64,000 nt of DNA, from contig NC_067204.1 of NCBI RefSeq assembly GCF_026262505.1, positions 20,057,300 through 20,121,299 on the forward strand, read 5' to 3'. Shown here one piece after another: positions 50,294-61,309 of the stretch (its first letter is position 1; each line of letters begins with the position of its first letter). The position numbers and the translations under genes are program-made. The notes under the pieces are model-generated. The model worked only from the letters and a program-made list of their open reading frames with translations, was not told the DNA's origin and searched no databases. The DNA comes from Trichomonas vaginalis G3 (Eukaryota; Parabasalia; Trichomonadida; Trichomonadidae).

Positions 50294-52488
50294 ATTAATC
50301 ACTAGGGTTGTTAAAAATATCAAAAATTAGCGTTTTGAAGACACCATGGTGTCTTATAATTTTCCCTTCCTTATTGGCGTGTAGAAATAAATGAGCCAAT
50401 AGATTGAAGAAGAAGAATTGTTTTTCTCTTAATGAACTTTAATCCTTTTGATATAAGAATATTAAAAACATTAATATAATTTCGATTTCGGAAATTAAAT
50501 TTCCAAATTTTTTGTCGATTTCGGAAATAACAGGATCCCGCATCCAACACGCAACAACAAAACACAAAACACACTTTTTGGTTCTTTCATCGTTTTAATC
50601 GTAATTTATGTAATACATGATTTGGATAAATTTTACAAAAATAGAACCTATATTATATTCTTTTCAAAGATTCTTGCAAATCATCAAAAATAATTGTATT
50701 TTAAAAAACGATCAAATTATCCTTTCATTATTTTAAACTTAAATTAGTTTTTATGATTGACTAAAGCAATCATATTTATTCATCATTAAATAAACAAAAA
50801 AATAATATTTGAGAGTTATTTCAAAAAAAACGCATTGAATTTATTAATTTGTCTCAATTTCAGTATTATAAATTTTTATAATTTCAATATTTTGAAATAC
50901 ACTTTTTAATATTTCAATATTTATGATATTTCAATGTTTTAAGTGGTCTCAAATTGAGCTTCTCAAATATAAGTTGGCCTATTCAAATAATAAAATTAAA
51001 TAATATTTAAAATAATAAATAAAAGTAAGGGTTTCGTTTTGCTAAAATTGTCACTTTTATAGCATATTTGTTTTTGGATGTTTTGCGAAACCAAAAAAAA
51101 ACTATGATATACAATGTGTGTGTAAAGAAAATACTTTATTTACTAGTTAAAAAATCATTTGGTATTGATCAAGTTATTTTTTCTGGATAAGATATTATAT
51201 GGATAATTGGATAGAAAATACAATTATATAATCTTGTACCTGGTTTAATTAAGCTAATTGTCATCAGAAACTTGTAATTTTTATGAATTTCAGATTTTCT
51301 TTTCATTACTGCTTTTCTTAATAGGTCAAGTTCTTATTTACGTTATAAAGTATGATATTTACAAATATCAAGTTATCGTGTTTTTTGAGAAATTATGAGA
51401 AACAAACAAAAATGAAAAAGATAGGAATAGCAATGAATAGTGATGTGGGTATAGAAAATGTAAGAGATATGAATGCAAAGCAATCAGTATTTAGGATATT
51501 GACCATAGATTTCGAAAAAAAAATGCTGCATATTGAGCGAAAACTATGATTATATTATAAGGCTGTCATTTAAAGCATAATGAAACTATTCCCTTTTCAT
51601 TTTAATCGAATAAGATAGTAAAGATTTTTGAATTAGCTAGAAACTGATGAGATGTTTTCACAAATCAGATTTTTAATCTCTATAATGCATAATTCACTCA
51701 ATATCTCAATTTTGATATTGCGAGATATTTTTGCTATCGGTTTCGCAATTTTGACACAATAGCAAGAGGGTTCTATAAGCATTATTATCAACGTAGAATC
51801 TGAATATCATATCAGAAAATGTCGCAAATCTGACATTTACCCGACAAAATAGCAAAAATAATTGAATACTTTTCGCAAAAACTTGAAAAATCGATAAAAA
51901 TATGAAATATAGATATTAAAGAGACTTTTTATATAATATTCATAAAGATTTTCCAAAAATATGATACCGCAAAATTAAAAAAGTGACGTCTTGAGTGGAG
52001 TCAAAGGTCGAAATTGCTAGCTAAATGTTTTTTTAGCGAAATTGCGTATTGTACGTTTTTTTCGCAAAACGAAACCCTTAATAAAAGTGATTGAGGTCAT
52101 AGCAAAACGGCTGTTTCAGTCATTAATTCTTAAAAATAAAAAGGGTAAAAACTAAATACAATGGGTAAAATTCAATAGTGTCTGTGCTATCGTTCAATTT
52201 GAAGGTGTCTTTTGAAACCGCAAGACACATTGAATTTTTGAATAGTGTATTATGGTTTGACAGACACCAATGAAAAAAATAAAATGATATTTATTTTAAA
52301 TATATAAGATCCTTATATAAAATATAAATATTTTATCGTTTTATTTTCTTGTTTTAGAAATGTTTTTTATTGAAAAATCAATAAAACTAACTCCAAAATA
52401 AAATTTTTGATTTAAAGACACTATGATGACACCAGGCAAATCTTCCAAGACACCTATCGTCGGGAATCTAACAACCCTATTAATCACT
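50294..52488. mobile_element. DNA transposon with AGGGTTGTTA ends, interrupted by copy B
   Basis: Ends AGGGTTGTTA (50304) and TAACAACCCT (to 52478), flanked by perfect ATTAATCACT on both sides. Alternative reading: TAGGGTTGTTA ends with the 8-bp duplication TTAATCAC, which would fit hAT. Without the nested copy B it is about 1.1 kb and has no transposase. GACACC/GGTGTC words recur near both ends, including the perfect palindrome AAGACACCATGGTGTCTT at 50338-50355. Confidence 0.75.
51018..52088 (+). mobile_element. Non-autonomous DNA transposon, 1053 bp, copy B
   Basis: Element 51027-52079, inverted relative to copy A and nearly identical to it, same length. Flanks AATAAAAGT are identical at 51018-51026 and 52080-52088. 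Nested inside the AGGGTTGTTA element. Confidence 0.85.
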
Positions 52489-52668
52489 ATCATTGATATT
52501 GAAAAGTGACTTATCAGAAACATTCCGATCGCAAATTCATTACATGATTTCGCTTTTCAAATTCAAGCTTTCTGTATAAATTAAAGCAAAATCGTGAGCT
52601 GATGGTCGGAATCAAAGCTCAAAATTAATTTTAGATCGAGAATTTGAGAAAAATTCCAATAAATTTTG

Positions 52669-52674
52669 TCACTT
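52669..52674 (+). promoter_or_regulatory. Initiator TCACTT deciding the ankyrin gene start
   Basis: Perfect TCAYTT match 18 nt before the ATG at 52687. An upstream in-frame TTG at 52666 lies before the initiator and so is not in the mRNA. Confidence 0.65.
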
Positions 52675-52686
52675 TTTAGAAATTTC

Positions 52687-54183
52687 ATGAAGAAATGTAA
52701 TTATAACGAGCTCATGGAGTTAACTAAAGATTATCAAAATGTTTTTGATTCATTGTACAAGCTTAAGACATTTGATAACGCGGAAATTGATAAAATTTAC
52801 GATGATATTAAAAAGAATTTGATTGAAACGAAAATTCTAAACCCAGAACAGATTGCAAGCAAAATTTCTAATATAGCACAATACAATAATCGTTACTTTA
52901 AATCATATTGGACAATTTTCAAAAAACTATTTGAAGAATATCGTATCAAAAAAGCTCCAGATATCACATCCGTATTTGATTATTTTGTTTTTAAAGAATA
53001 TGGTATTGTTCTTGATCAAAAAAATCAATATTTCTTCCAGTTCTATGACCCTATCGCAATTTCAATTGATGTTCATGAAAAAAATTCAATTTTCATGGCA
53101 ATTATGAATGATGATATGAAATCATTTATTGGATTCACAGAAAAAGAAGGATTTGATGAAAAGATATTATTCAATACTCATTTTTATCCTAATGAATTGC
53201 AATCATTACTTGAATTTTGTTGCTATTACGGCGCTGTAAATTGTTTTAAATTTTTGATTACAAAATTTGACTCAAAAATCACATTTTCATGCCTTCGTTT
53301 TTCATTTCTTAGTGGAAATGCTGATATCATGAATGAATGTTTAAAGCAAATAGAGCCTGACAGAGAGTGTATGAAGTATGCAATTATATCACACAACATA
53401 GATTTTGTTACTTTTTTGATGAATGAATATCATATCAAAATTTATTTATATGAATGCTATAGTTATAATAATCTTCAAGCATTTTTTGTTTATTTAGATC
53501 AAACAAATGATATTGATCTATGCTTAGTTTATTCTCCATTTTTTAATATTCCTTCTCTTTGCGAATATCTAATTTCTCATGAGGCAGATATTAATGCATC
53601 AAATGAATTTGGACAAACAGCTCTTTGTTCCGCAGCATGGATTGATAGTAAAGAAATTGTAGAAATACTTATTAATCATGGTGCCAATATCGAATCCAGG
53701 AATGAGTTTGAAAGAACAGCTCTTCATGTAGCAGCAAATAGAAATTGTTATGATGCTGCTGATGTTCTTATTTCTAGTGGCGCAGATATTAATGCAAAAG
53801 ATAAAAAATACAATACACCACTTAATTTGGCTACAATATCTGGTTATAAAGAAACCTCTACACTTCTTATTTTCTATGGTGCAAATGTTAATGCAAAAGA
53901 TAATGATAAAAAGACCCCTCTACATTGGGCTGCGTATAACAATCTCGCAGATATAGCAGAACTTCTGATTTCACATGGAGCCAGTATCAATGCAAAAGAT
54001 CGAGATGGATTAACTCCTCTTCATTTAGCTTCGCATTATAAGTGCAAGGAAACAGCAAAAATACTTCTTTCCCATGGTGCTAACGTTCATGCACTAGATG
54101 GCAAGAAAAGAAAACCTATTTATTTTGCTTACAATAATAACGATAAAGAAATGATTCATCTGCTATCTTCGCATGAAGCATAA
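52687..54183 (+). CDS. Ankyrin-repeat protein, 498 aa
   Basis: The N-terminal ~270 residues are a helical region of the trichomonad DUF3447-like type (FLITKFDSKITFSCLRFSFLSGNADIM). About six ankyrin repeats follow, e.g. FGQTALCSAAWIDSKEIVEI, RTALHVAANRNCYDAADVLI, KTPLHWAAYNNLADIAELLI, LTPLHLASHYKCKETAKILL. A scaffold for protein binding; the partner is unknown. The stop is followed by A (TAAA), the trichomonad polyadenylation pattern. Start chosen from the initiator. Confidence 0.9.
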   Translation: MKKCNYNELMELTKDYQNVFDSLYKLKTFDNAEIDKIYDDIKKNLIETKILNPEQIASKISNIAQYNNRYFKSYWTIFKKLFEEYRIKKAPDITSVFDYFVFKEYGIVLDQKNQYFFQFYDPIAISIDVHEKNSIFMAIMNDDMKSFIGFTEKEGFDEKILFNTHFYPNELQSLLEFCCYYGAVNCFKFLITKFDSKITFSCLRFSFLSGNADIMNECLKQIEPDRECMKYAIISHNIDFVTFLMNEYHIKIYLYECYSYNNLQAFFVYLDQTNDIDLCLVYSPFFNIPSLCEYLISHEADINASNEFGQTALCSAAWIDSKEIVEILINHGANIESRNEFERTALHVAANRNCYDAADVLISSGADINAKDKKYNTPLNLATISGYKETSTLLIFYGANVNAKDNDKKTPLHWAAYNNLADIAELLISHGASINAKDRDGLTPLHLASHYKCKETAKILLSHGANVHALDGKKRKPIYFAYNNNDKEMIHLLSSHEA

Positions 54184-54536
54184 AGAATTAATCTTCATAT
54201 TCTATAATGATTCCTTGTATCATTAATAAATTTGGAAATAAATAACTTGTGTGCTTTATTTTTTATATAGATAAGAATAATTTATGTAATTATTTAGAAT
54301 TATAATTTAAAATTAATAAAGGATTAGTAACATTTTCATCAATGACCGTTCAAAAATCAAAGATATCATAACATCATCTTAGCTTTTTCATGAAATTCAT
54401 AACAAGAATAGATATTTACATCAAAAAATCCTATGGTTCTTATCAAAAATGACCATGATTATGAGATATTTACATCATCAATATTCTATAAACAAAATAA
54501 ATGCGATTTGTGTACGTTTATTATTTTCATTTTCTA
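54184..54536. other. Intergenic between ankyrin gene and small gene
   Basis: AT-rich; initiator TCATTT at 54527-54532. Nothing else seen. Confidence 0.5.
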
Positions 54537-54863
54537 ATGTCTAATAAGGCCTATGATTTCAACACTCTTCTTTCTCCTGCATTTTCTAAATCAATTCCTA
54601 ATTCCAATGCAGATTCAAACTTCACTCCCTCAACACCCATTCCAGTTGACATCTTTAAAGTTGATGTGATGGCATTTCTCAACAGTTTCAAAGAGAACAA
54701 CATTCCAATCAAACCAATAACAGAAAACCAAGTTCATACTAGACGTACACTTGTTGATATAAAGCAAGCTGCTAATACAATGAATACATCTACAACCAGA
54801 AAGCGCGAATTCGAAAGAAGAAGTCTCAAAGCGGCCCCTCGTCAAGTTAACATTAAGTTTTAA
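54537..54863 (+). CDS. Host small protein, 108 aa, unknown
   Basis: Begins MSNKAYDFNTLLSPAFSKS and ends ERRSLKAAPRQVNIKF. An in-frame ATG at 54501 lies upstream of the initiator TCATTT, whose A is 8 nt from this ATG, so 54537 is preferred. Disordered Ser/Asn/Pro start, one helix (VDVMAFLNSFKENN), basic C-terminus. Not recognised. Confidence 0.65.
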   Translation: MSNKAYDFNTLLSPAFSKSIPNSNADSNFTPSTPIPVDIFKVDVMAFLNSFKENNIPIKPITENQVHTRRTLVDIKQAANTMNTSTTRKREFERRSLKAAPRQVNIKF

Positions 54864-55007
54864 GACTATTTATTATTTATTTTTATCAATTCTATTTGTT
54901 ATATATTAATAAACGCATACTCATTCTGTTTTTGTACACATATCAAAAAAAATTAACATAATACTAATGTTGAATAAAATAACACACATTTATAAACAAT
55001 AATATAA

Positions 55008-56843
55008 TTAGTTTTCTACATTTTCATTGAACTTCTGTCCAAGGACAGATTCTTGCTTCGCAAAGGCCCTATTAAGGACCTCTTTCATTTCTCTTGATAT
55101 CATATCAGTTTGGCCGCGTGGAGTTTGGAAATTAGTATTTGGTTGGTTTACATCTGCGCCATTTTCAATCAACATTTGTGCAATTTGGACATGATCTCTC
55201 AAAACAGCGTAATGTAGAGGGGTATTTGCAAATCTGTCAGGAATATTAACATCAGCTCCTTTCTTTATAAGATATGAGACCATTTCTATGTCAGAATTCA
55301 ACATTTTACAAGCCATGACTAAAGGCGTCTCTCCAAAACCGTTTTTCTGATTAATATCTGCTCCGATTTCGAGTAAATAATCAAACAGATCAGAATTATT
55401 GTATTTGATTGATAAATGTATTGGTGCAAGTCCAGATTCATCAAAAAAGAAAATTGAATCAGGGAATTTTCCATTAATATAAGAAAATAGATCAGTTGCA
55501 TGCATCTCAATACATTTAGATATCAATATACCGAGTTCTATATCACGACCAGTATCTAATAAGTAAATAACAAATTCTACATATCCAAGATCTAAAGCTA
55601 GCTTCGTAATTTCATTAAAATTAGCATCTACATCCATATCTATCATATGAATCGCTGCGTGAATATTATGATGTGCTAAGCAAAATTGAGTAGATGTTTT
55701 CAATTCGGGTTTATTTTCAAATATATAGTTAAATATATCAGTTGAATGATGAACAATCGATTGTCTCAAACATTCATCGTCAATTTCATTAAATTCTGTA
55801 CATTTCATGAAAATTTCAAAATTTTCCCCAGCTGCAGCATACCAAATTAGATGATCTTTGTGCTCTCTTGTCAGTTGATATCTTTTATTCAAAAGAATAT
55901 CCGTTTCCTTTTTTAAACCAATTTTCTTAATATCTTTTAAAAATTCATTTAAAAAACTCTCAAAACACTTTCTAGCTCCGTGAAATGCAGCAAATTCTAT
56001 CCAAAGACACGGAGTTGGGAGATGAGAATGAATTTTTGTTTCTAATGGAGAAATTTCAACGATTTTCTTTCCAAATCTAGTGCAATATTTATCAAGATCA
56101 TCAATTTTTATTAGATAATCTGTTGATGTAGGAATCACTCCGTATTCAACAAGATCATGACTAGCATTTGGAAATTTATTTCTAAATTTGATAATATCGT
56201 TGAATTTTTCGATTTTCCTTTCCATTTCTTTATATAAGTTCTTGTATAAAGTTTGCTGTGGATCTTTTTTGGTATGATTATATTTATTATCATTTATTTC
56301 AAGTTCAGCTTTGCGCTTTAGGTTTTGTAGTTCTACGTTAATTCTGTCTAAGGAATTTTGAAGCTCTTTAATTGATCCAAATTGCTCATTTAAAATTTCT
56401 AATTCAGGTGGAGTTTTATCGAGTCGAGGTAGTCCAAATTCATCCATAAATGCATATAAGAATATCTCATTTCCAGGTTTCATTGCTTCTTCATGAATTT
56501 TATCGAATTTATAAACTTTATTCTTCATTAAATGATTCAATAAGCTGCATGCTTTGTTTTTGAATATTGATGTAAACAGTATGGTCTTAAATTGAGCAGA
56601 AAATGTATAATTTTCGATAAGATTTAATAGTAAATCTGTGTAAAAGCTTATATTTGAAGGTCTAATGCGTGAAGCATATGTTATTTCGTTAGCAATCATT
56701 ACTAAACCTGGATCACATAATACATATGTCGAATTTGAAATGTTTTGTGCGATTTCGAGTATATTTTCCGTTGAAATATGTTGTACATCATATTGAAACT
56801 GAAGATATGAAGTTATATACTCTGGAAGATCATAATGCATCAT
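55008..56843 (-). CDS. Ankyrin-repeat protein, 611 aa
   Basis: A long N-terminal region contains a coiled coil (residues ~150-215, LQNSLDRINVELQNLKRKAE) and a DUF3447-like segment (WIEFAAFHGARKCFESFLNEF). About three clear ankyrin repeats lie at the end (LAPIHLSIKYNNSDLFDYLL, TPLVMACKMLNSDIEMVSYL, TPLHYAVLRDHVQIAQMLI). Tail-to-tail with the 54537 gene. Starts with two ATGs in a row; no clear TCAYTT initiator. Same family as 52687-54183 with a longer N-terminus. Confidence 0.85.
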   Translation of the reverse strand: MMHYDLPEYITSYLQFQYDVQHISTENILEIAQNISNSTYVLCDPGLVMIANEITYASRIRPSNISFYTDLLLNLIENYTFSAQFKTILFTSIFKNKACSLLNHLMKNKVYKFDKIHEEAMKPGNEIFLYAFMDEFGLPRLDKTPPELEILNEQFGSIKELQNSLDRINVELQNLKRKAELEINDNKYNHTKKDPQQTLYKNLYKEMERKIEKFNDIIKFRNKFPNASHDLVEYGVIPTSTDYLIKIDDLDKYCTRFGKKIVEISPLETKIHSHLPTPCLWIEFAAFHGARKCFESFLNEFLKDIKKIGLKKETDILLNKRYQLTREHKDHLIWYAAAGENFEIFMKCTEFNEIDDECLRQSIVHHSTDIFNYIFENKPELKTSTQFCLAHHNIHAAIHMIDMDVDANFNEITKLALDLGYVEFVIYLLDTGRDIELGILISKCIEMHATDLFSYINGKFPDSIFFFDESGLAPIHLSIKYNNSDLFDYLLEIGADINQKNGFGETPLVMACKMLNSDIEMVSYLIKKGADVNIPDRFANTPLHYAVLRDHVQIAQMLIENGADVNQPNTNFQTPRGQTDMISREMKEVLNRAFAKQESVLGQKFNENVEN

Positions 56844-57180
56844 AGTCAGATTAACAAGATAAAGAGCACACCAAAAATAATGAGCTCCTTATGTGTTTTC
56901 TGTTATATAATTGTACAGGCTATATCATTTAGATTGATGTTACCTGGATTAATTCTAAATTTCTTAGATTCATCATTATTCAATTTTGCTCAAGTATCTC
57001 GAAATATACTTCATGTACAAAATTTATGTTCATACGAAAATAACCACGAAACCATATTTTTTGAAAAAAAAATCCACAAATTAACCAAATATTTGAAAAA
57101 AAAGGAAGCTATTTTCCTTAAAATCAGTTACTTATAAAAACTTATTATTTATTATAGTTGCATTGACCAAATTGGCCAAT

Positions 57181-58638
57181 CTACTTTGTTTTCTCGTCTG
57201 TCTTCTGTACTTCAGCAAGAAGGAGTGTAGAGTTAAGCTCTCCTCTCTCGACTTTCTTCGTCTTTGTGCACATCTTAGAATCATTATCTTTCATAATTAT
57301 ACCCATTAAAATACTTATAGCGGCGCAAACACCACTGAACAACCAAACTCCCATTTGGTAGCCCTTCCATGTGTGTACTGGTTTATCTCCAACTTTAGTA
57401 TCGTAAAGTGGGATAATTGCGCCAGAAATCATCTGGAAAACTCCGGCCATGAGGTTGAGGAAGAAGTTTGCAATGCCAACAGTTGATCCTGAAACAACAG
57501 GGCAATAATAGCTTGTTGCAATTGGATAACTGAGACTTAAAACAGGACGTGAGAATGTACCAATAATTGTCCAGTAAATCCAAATTGTAATGTATGTAGC
57601 CTTGTTACCAAGGAAGAATAGGGTGAATAATGGTGCTGCTATTAAAATAGCGCTATCAATTAAAACAATCTTCTTTGATTTCACCCATTTAGCGATCTGT
57701 GGCAAAATAATGGAGCCAATTAAAACGCCTGTATGGAAAGAAAGCATGGCTGAAGCTCTCTGGTTTGGAGTGAAGTGTAAAACATCTGTTAAGTAAATAC
57801 CGCCAGAGAAACCTGCAATATTCAAGAAAACTGATACCGTGCCGACATTGAATAGAACAATGACCCAGAAATAGCCATAAATGAGGACTTGCCAGATATT
57901 TCTGAATAAGTTAGATAAACTCTCACAGAATGTCTCTTCTTTCTTAGCTTTGTTGGTTACATTGACTGGATCGAATCCTTGGCGTTCTGGACTACCACGG
58001 ATGAAAATTAATACAAATGTACTTAAAACGCCGCCAACAATGCCAATGGTATGGAAAGCCCAGCGCCAGCCAAAAGTGTTGCAGAATGCTTGCAATGGTG
58101 TACCTGACAGGAAACCGCCGATACTGGAAAGTGCCATATTCAAACCAAGAACTGTAGGTAATTGATCTTTTGGATACCAATTTGAGAAGATTTTGAGTGC
58201 AGCGACGTATGTTGGCCCCGTTCCCAATCCTACTAAAATTCTTCCAAAGCTTCCAACACCCATGTTGTTAGAAAAGCCACAAATACTGGATCCAGCTGAT
58301 GAAACTAATGCAAGGATTGCTAATACGATAGCAGGATCAAACAAATCGGACAGTAATCCCGAGAATGGTTGCATTACAGCGTATGTCCAAAAATATGACG
58401 ATGAAAAGGTCTTCACTTCTGCTTTGTCGACACCATATGCTATGGCCATTTGATCTGCGACAACAGATGGACATGTCTTCTGGAAGTTTACTAACGTATT
58501 GAGAAGAACGATACTAACGAAAGCGCAAAAGCGCAGAATTTTGAACTTAAGTGGTCTCTTTGGTGGTGCTTGTACTTCTGACTCAGAAGGATTATCAAGA
58601 GTTATGGATACAATATCTTTGTTCTCCTTGTTTTCCAT
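57181..58638 (-). CDS. Major facilitator superfamily transporter, 485 aa
   Basis: About 12 membrane helices in two blocks with a central loop near residues 215-235. Motif-A-like SGLLSDLFDPAIV lies between helices 2 and 3, GRILVGLGTGPTYVAALKIFSNWY is in helix 4/5, and RGSPERQGFD follows helix 6. It belongs to the sugar-phosphate/anion branch of the MFS by general look; the substrate cannot be assigned. Acidic N-terminal tail. The ATG at 58638 is preferred to a GTG one codon upstream. No initiator seen. Confidence 0.85.
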   Translation of the reverse strand: MENKENKDIVSITLDNPSESEVQAPPKRPLKFKILRFCAFVSIVLLNTLVNFQKTCPSVVADQMAIAYGVDKAEVKTFSSSYFWTYAVMQPFSGLLSDLFDPAIVLAILALVSSAGSSICGFSNNMGVGSFGRILVGLGTGPTYVAALKIFSNWYPKDQLPTVLGLNMALSSIGGFLSGTPLQAFCNTFGWRWAFHTIGIVGGVLSTFVLIFIRGSPERQGFDPVNVTNKAKKEETFCESLSNLFRNIWQVLIYGYFWVIVLFNVGTVSVFLNIAGFSGGIYLTDVLHFTPNQRASAMLSFHTGVLIGSIILPQIAKWVKSKKIVLIDSAILIAAPLFTLFFLGNKATYITIWIYWTIIGTFSRPVLSLSYPIATSYYCPVVSGSTVGIANFFLNLMAGVFQMISGAIIPLYDTKVGDKPVHTWKGYQMGVWLFSGVCAAISILMGIIMKDNDSKMCTKTKKVERGELNSTLLLAEVQKTDEKTK

Positions 58639-59711
58639 CACTTTGATTTGATTAGTTTACAACAAATCTTATATTCGTGATGAGTGACCAATTTTAAAGT
58701 CTATTAACATAGTGTATAAATAATGTAATATTGCAAGGATAACTTTTTTCAAATAAAATACACGATAAATTTATTCAATTATTTTACCTCATTTTTTAAA
58801 TAAACTACATGAATTTATATTCCAATAAAATGATAGACGATGATGGCACTATCGTAATTTATTCAAAATTCGAAATGTTTACAAAATCGGAGAAAACGCT
58901 GGTTGGCCACATGATTTAGCTTATGTTTTATACACTATTTCCGAATTAAAAGACATTAAATCAATTTGAATATAATTCAAATTTTGGATAGCATTCAAAT
59001 TTCATTTGAAAAATATACTTGCAACTTCAATACCTCAGATTTGATCGTTTACTTGGATAATTAGCCACAGCAAATGCATCGAAAGACTAAAGATGCAAAT
59101 ATATTATCTAAAATTCAAGTTCTAAATCAACCATCATCAAAAATTTTACATCTGTGATCAGTAGTCGTTCTTTAAATTGTATTTCGTCTAAAAACATCAT
59201 TCTAATTAAAAATGAGCATTTATCTATTGAAATTCTAAGGTTTTCAAACAATTTCATATAAAACCTCATTAGATCACCAAATTAATAGGAGCCAATTATT
59301 TAAAAATCATATTATAAGAATTTGCTTTACTTTGAAACCATCAAAACTAATTTGAAATTTTGGATGACATTGATGTATCATCAGTAGTCATTTCAACACT
59401 AACCATCATACAGTTTTTATGAATCCAATAAATATACAAACGGAAAACTTTCAAACTACTTGTATTCTCTAGGCTGGAATATATTTAAAAAAAACAAAGC
59501 TCTTATCCAACATGCTTTAAGATGTATTCAAAGATTCCTTTATGCACTTTATATATTCGCCCTACAATCGAAATAAAAAATTATTGGAACAAATTTTTCT
59601 CTGAAAATAAACTGATTTGGTTTGAAATTAAGATATATTTATTTTTAAGACTATGATTCAATCAGGGTTATATTATTTAAAATAATTAATAGAAAATGTC
59701 ATAAAAAAGAA
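58639..59711. other. Host intergenic region
   Basis: 1.07 kb, AT-rich, no open frame, repeat or RNA signature seen. Confidence 0.5.
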
Positions 59712-60722
59712 TCAGTTCTTGGTTTCTGGGAATAACTTAAGTACATCAAGTGTATACAACCAAGCGATGATGACTGGAACACAAAGAATTGTTGTCCAGA
59801 AAATCATTGTCGAAGAAACGCCCTGGCCTACACCAATTTCACATGCCATTGGGTAGACTGCAACAGCGCAAGTGACAGCAGCCATTGCAAGGACTTGTCT
59901 GATTTCGGTATTTGAAAGCTTCATAACCCAGCCAAACAAAACGCCGAAGAATGGGAATACGATGAATCTCCATACCAATCCAATGATGAACTCCGACCAC
60001 TTGCATGCAATTAGTGAATGTTGAGCAAGGAATCCACCAACGCAGAACAAAGCGCAGGCAACGATTGGCTGGCCTGCAATCAGCATCAAACGGTCAAGGA
60101 TTACAGGGAGTTTAAGTTTCGTAAGAGACCAAATGATTCCGATGATAATTCCTTGAATAATTGGGGATTTGAATACGGAAAGAATGGCCTTAATAACAAC
60201 TTTGTAGCTGAATTTTTCTTCTGGCATATTGTTCTCTCTAAGGTACTCATTATTCTTGCGAATCTTCTAAATGGCGCCAAGAATCTGGTAAATGGGGACA
60301 ATAACGATATCATTACTCATGATAATAACAGCGGTGATTGCGTTGTTTGCTTCGCCCCAAATGGAATTAAAAAGTGGAATTCCAATAATAACGTAGTTAA
60401 CGTAAATAACAGGGAGTTGTATACTGATGAAAGTACCTAATTTGTCTTGGAAAGGTATAGCAAAGCATAAAATCGCCAATGTTATTTGACTGGCCAAGCT
60501 CATTAAAATGCATGCTGATAATGGCTTGAAGTTCATTTCGTAAAGGTTTCTGATTGCAAATGCACGGGCCATAAGAGGAATAAAAACTATTCTAAAATCA
60601 AATTTATTGATAAAACCAATGTATGACTTTGGAAATATGTTGAATTTGACGCATACATAGCCAATGGCTATTTCAAGAATGAGGGCAATGCCAACCCAAA
60701 TAATCGGAGATAGTCCGTCATT
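59712..60722 (-). pseudogene. Auxin efflux carrier (AEC) family transporter, decayed
   Basis: One continuous frame covers nearly the whole ~310-340 aa family length. The N-terminal helix is GLSPIIWVGIALILEIAIGY, then NKFDFRIVFIPLMARAFAIR, the middle is IQLPVIYVNYVIIGIPLFNSIWG and the C-terminal half is FKSPIIQGIIIGIIWSLTKL...MAAVTCAVAVYPMACEIGVG. A TAG codon at 60267-60269 interrupts the frame between residues GAI and KIRKN. The ATG at 60725 is one base out of frame, and a TGA precedes the first in-frame residues. Two lesions suggest a pseudogene of a carrier for small organic solutes; related intact genes probably exist elsewhere. Confidence 0.75.
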
Positions 60723-61309
60723 TAAAATTTCTCACAAAATCTGGGCTCTCTCAATTTCGAAAAAACAATGCTGATCGTATATTTATTTAGGGTCATGTTC
60801 CGGCCAAGCAAGCCGTATCGTCATGGGATCACAGCGTCAATTTATTAAGGCATTTGAGGTTATTGTGTTAAATATATAATATATCTGATAAGCTAAATAG
60901 ATTTTGCCTATAATATATGTGTAAATACTGAATATCGTCACAAAATAATTGAAATTTTCAAAAAATAACATTAAATAATCAATTGTTATAACAGAAAGTC
61001 ACAATAATGTTCATTTGCGCTTTGATGTCAAGCATTTTACCATTTTATTATGAAGATATTATATTTCTCAATATTGTCATTAAACCTCAATGCATGTAAT
61101 CATTATGCATCGTATCATAAGTATTATTTTTGAATTGAAGTTGTATTAAAGAAAATATGAATAAAAATACCTAAAATAAGAGAAATAAACTGAAAGAGAG
61201 ATTTTAATATGATTATCTTGTACAACTAGAATAAGTTTGCCATTTTGATTTTGATCTGAAACTAACAAAATAATTAAAAATCAAAAATTATCGAGAGTTC
61301 GTTATGAAT
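60723..61309. other. Host intergenic region
   Basis: Mostly AT-rich. A GC-richer island at 60790-60840 (TTCCGGCCAAGCAAGCC, GGGATCACAGCG) is unexplained. Confidence 0.45.

Noticed and set aside
56835-57137. A 100-aa gene upstream of the ankyrin gene
   Set aside because: It overlaps the start of the ankyrin gene on the other strand, has low-complexity Lys/Ile composition and no initiator.
60018-60440. A 140-aa Asn-rich gene on the plus strand
   Set aside because: It is antisense to the AEC-family transporter frame, whose membrane helices are clearly the real signal.
60790-60840. A signal recognition particle RNA or tRNA
   Set aside because: GGTCATGTTCCGGCCAAGCAAGCC recalls SRP helix 8 at first sight, but the tetraloop region and flanking stem do not pair, and no tRNA box B is found.
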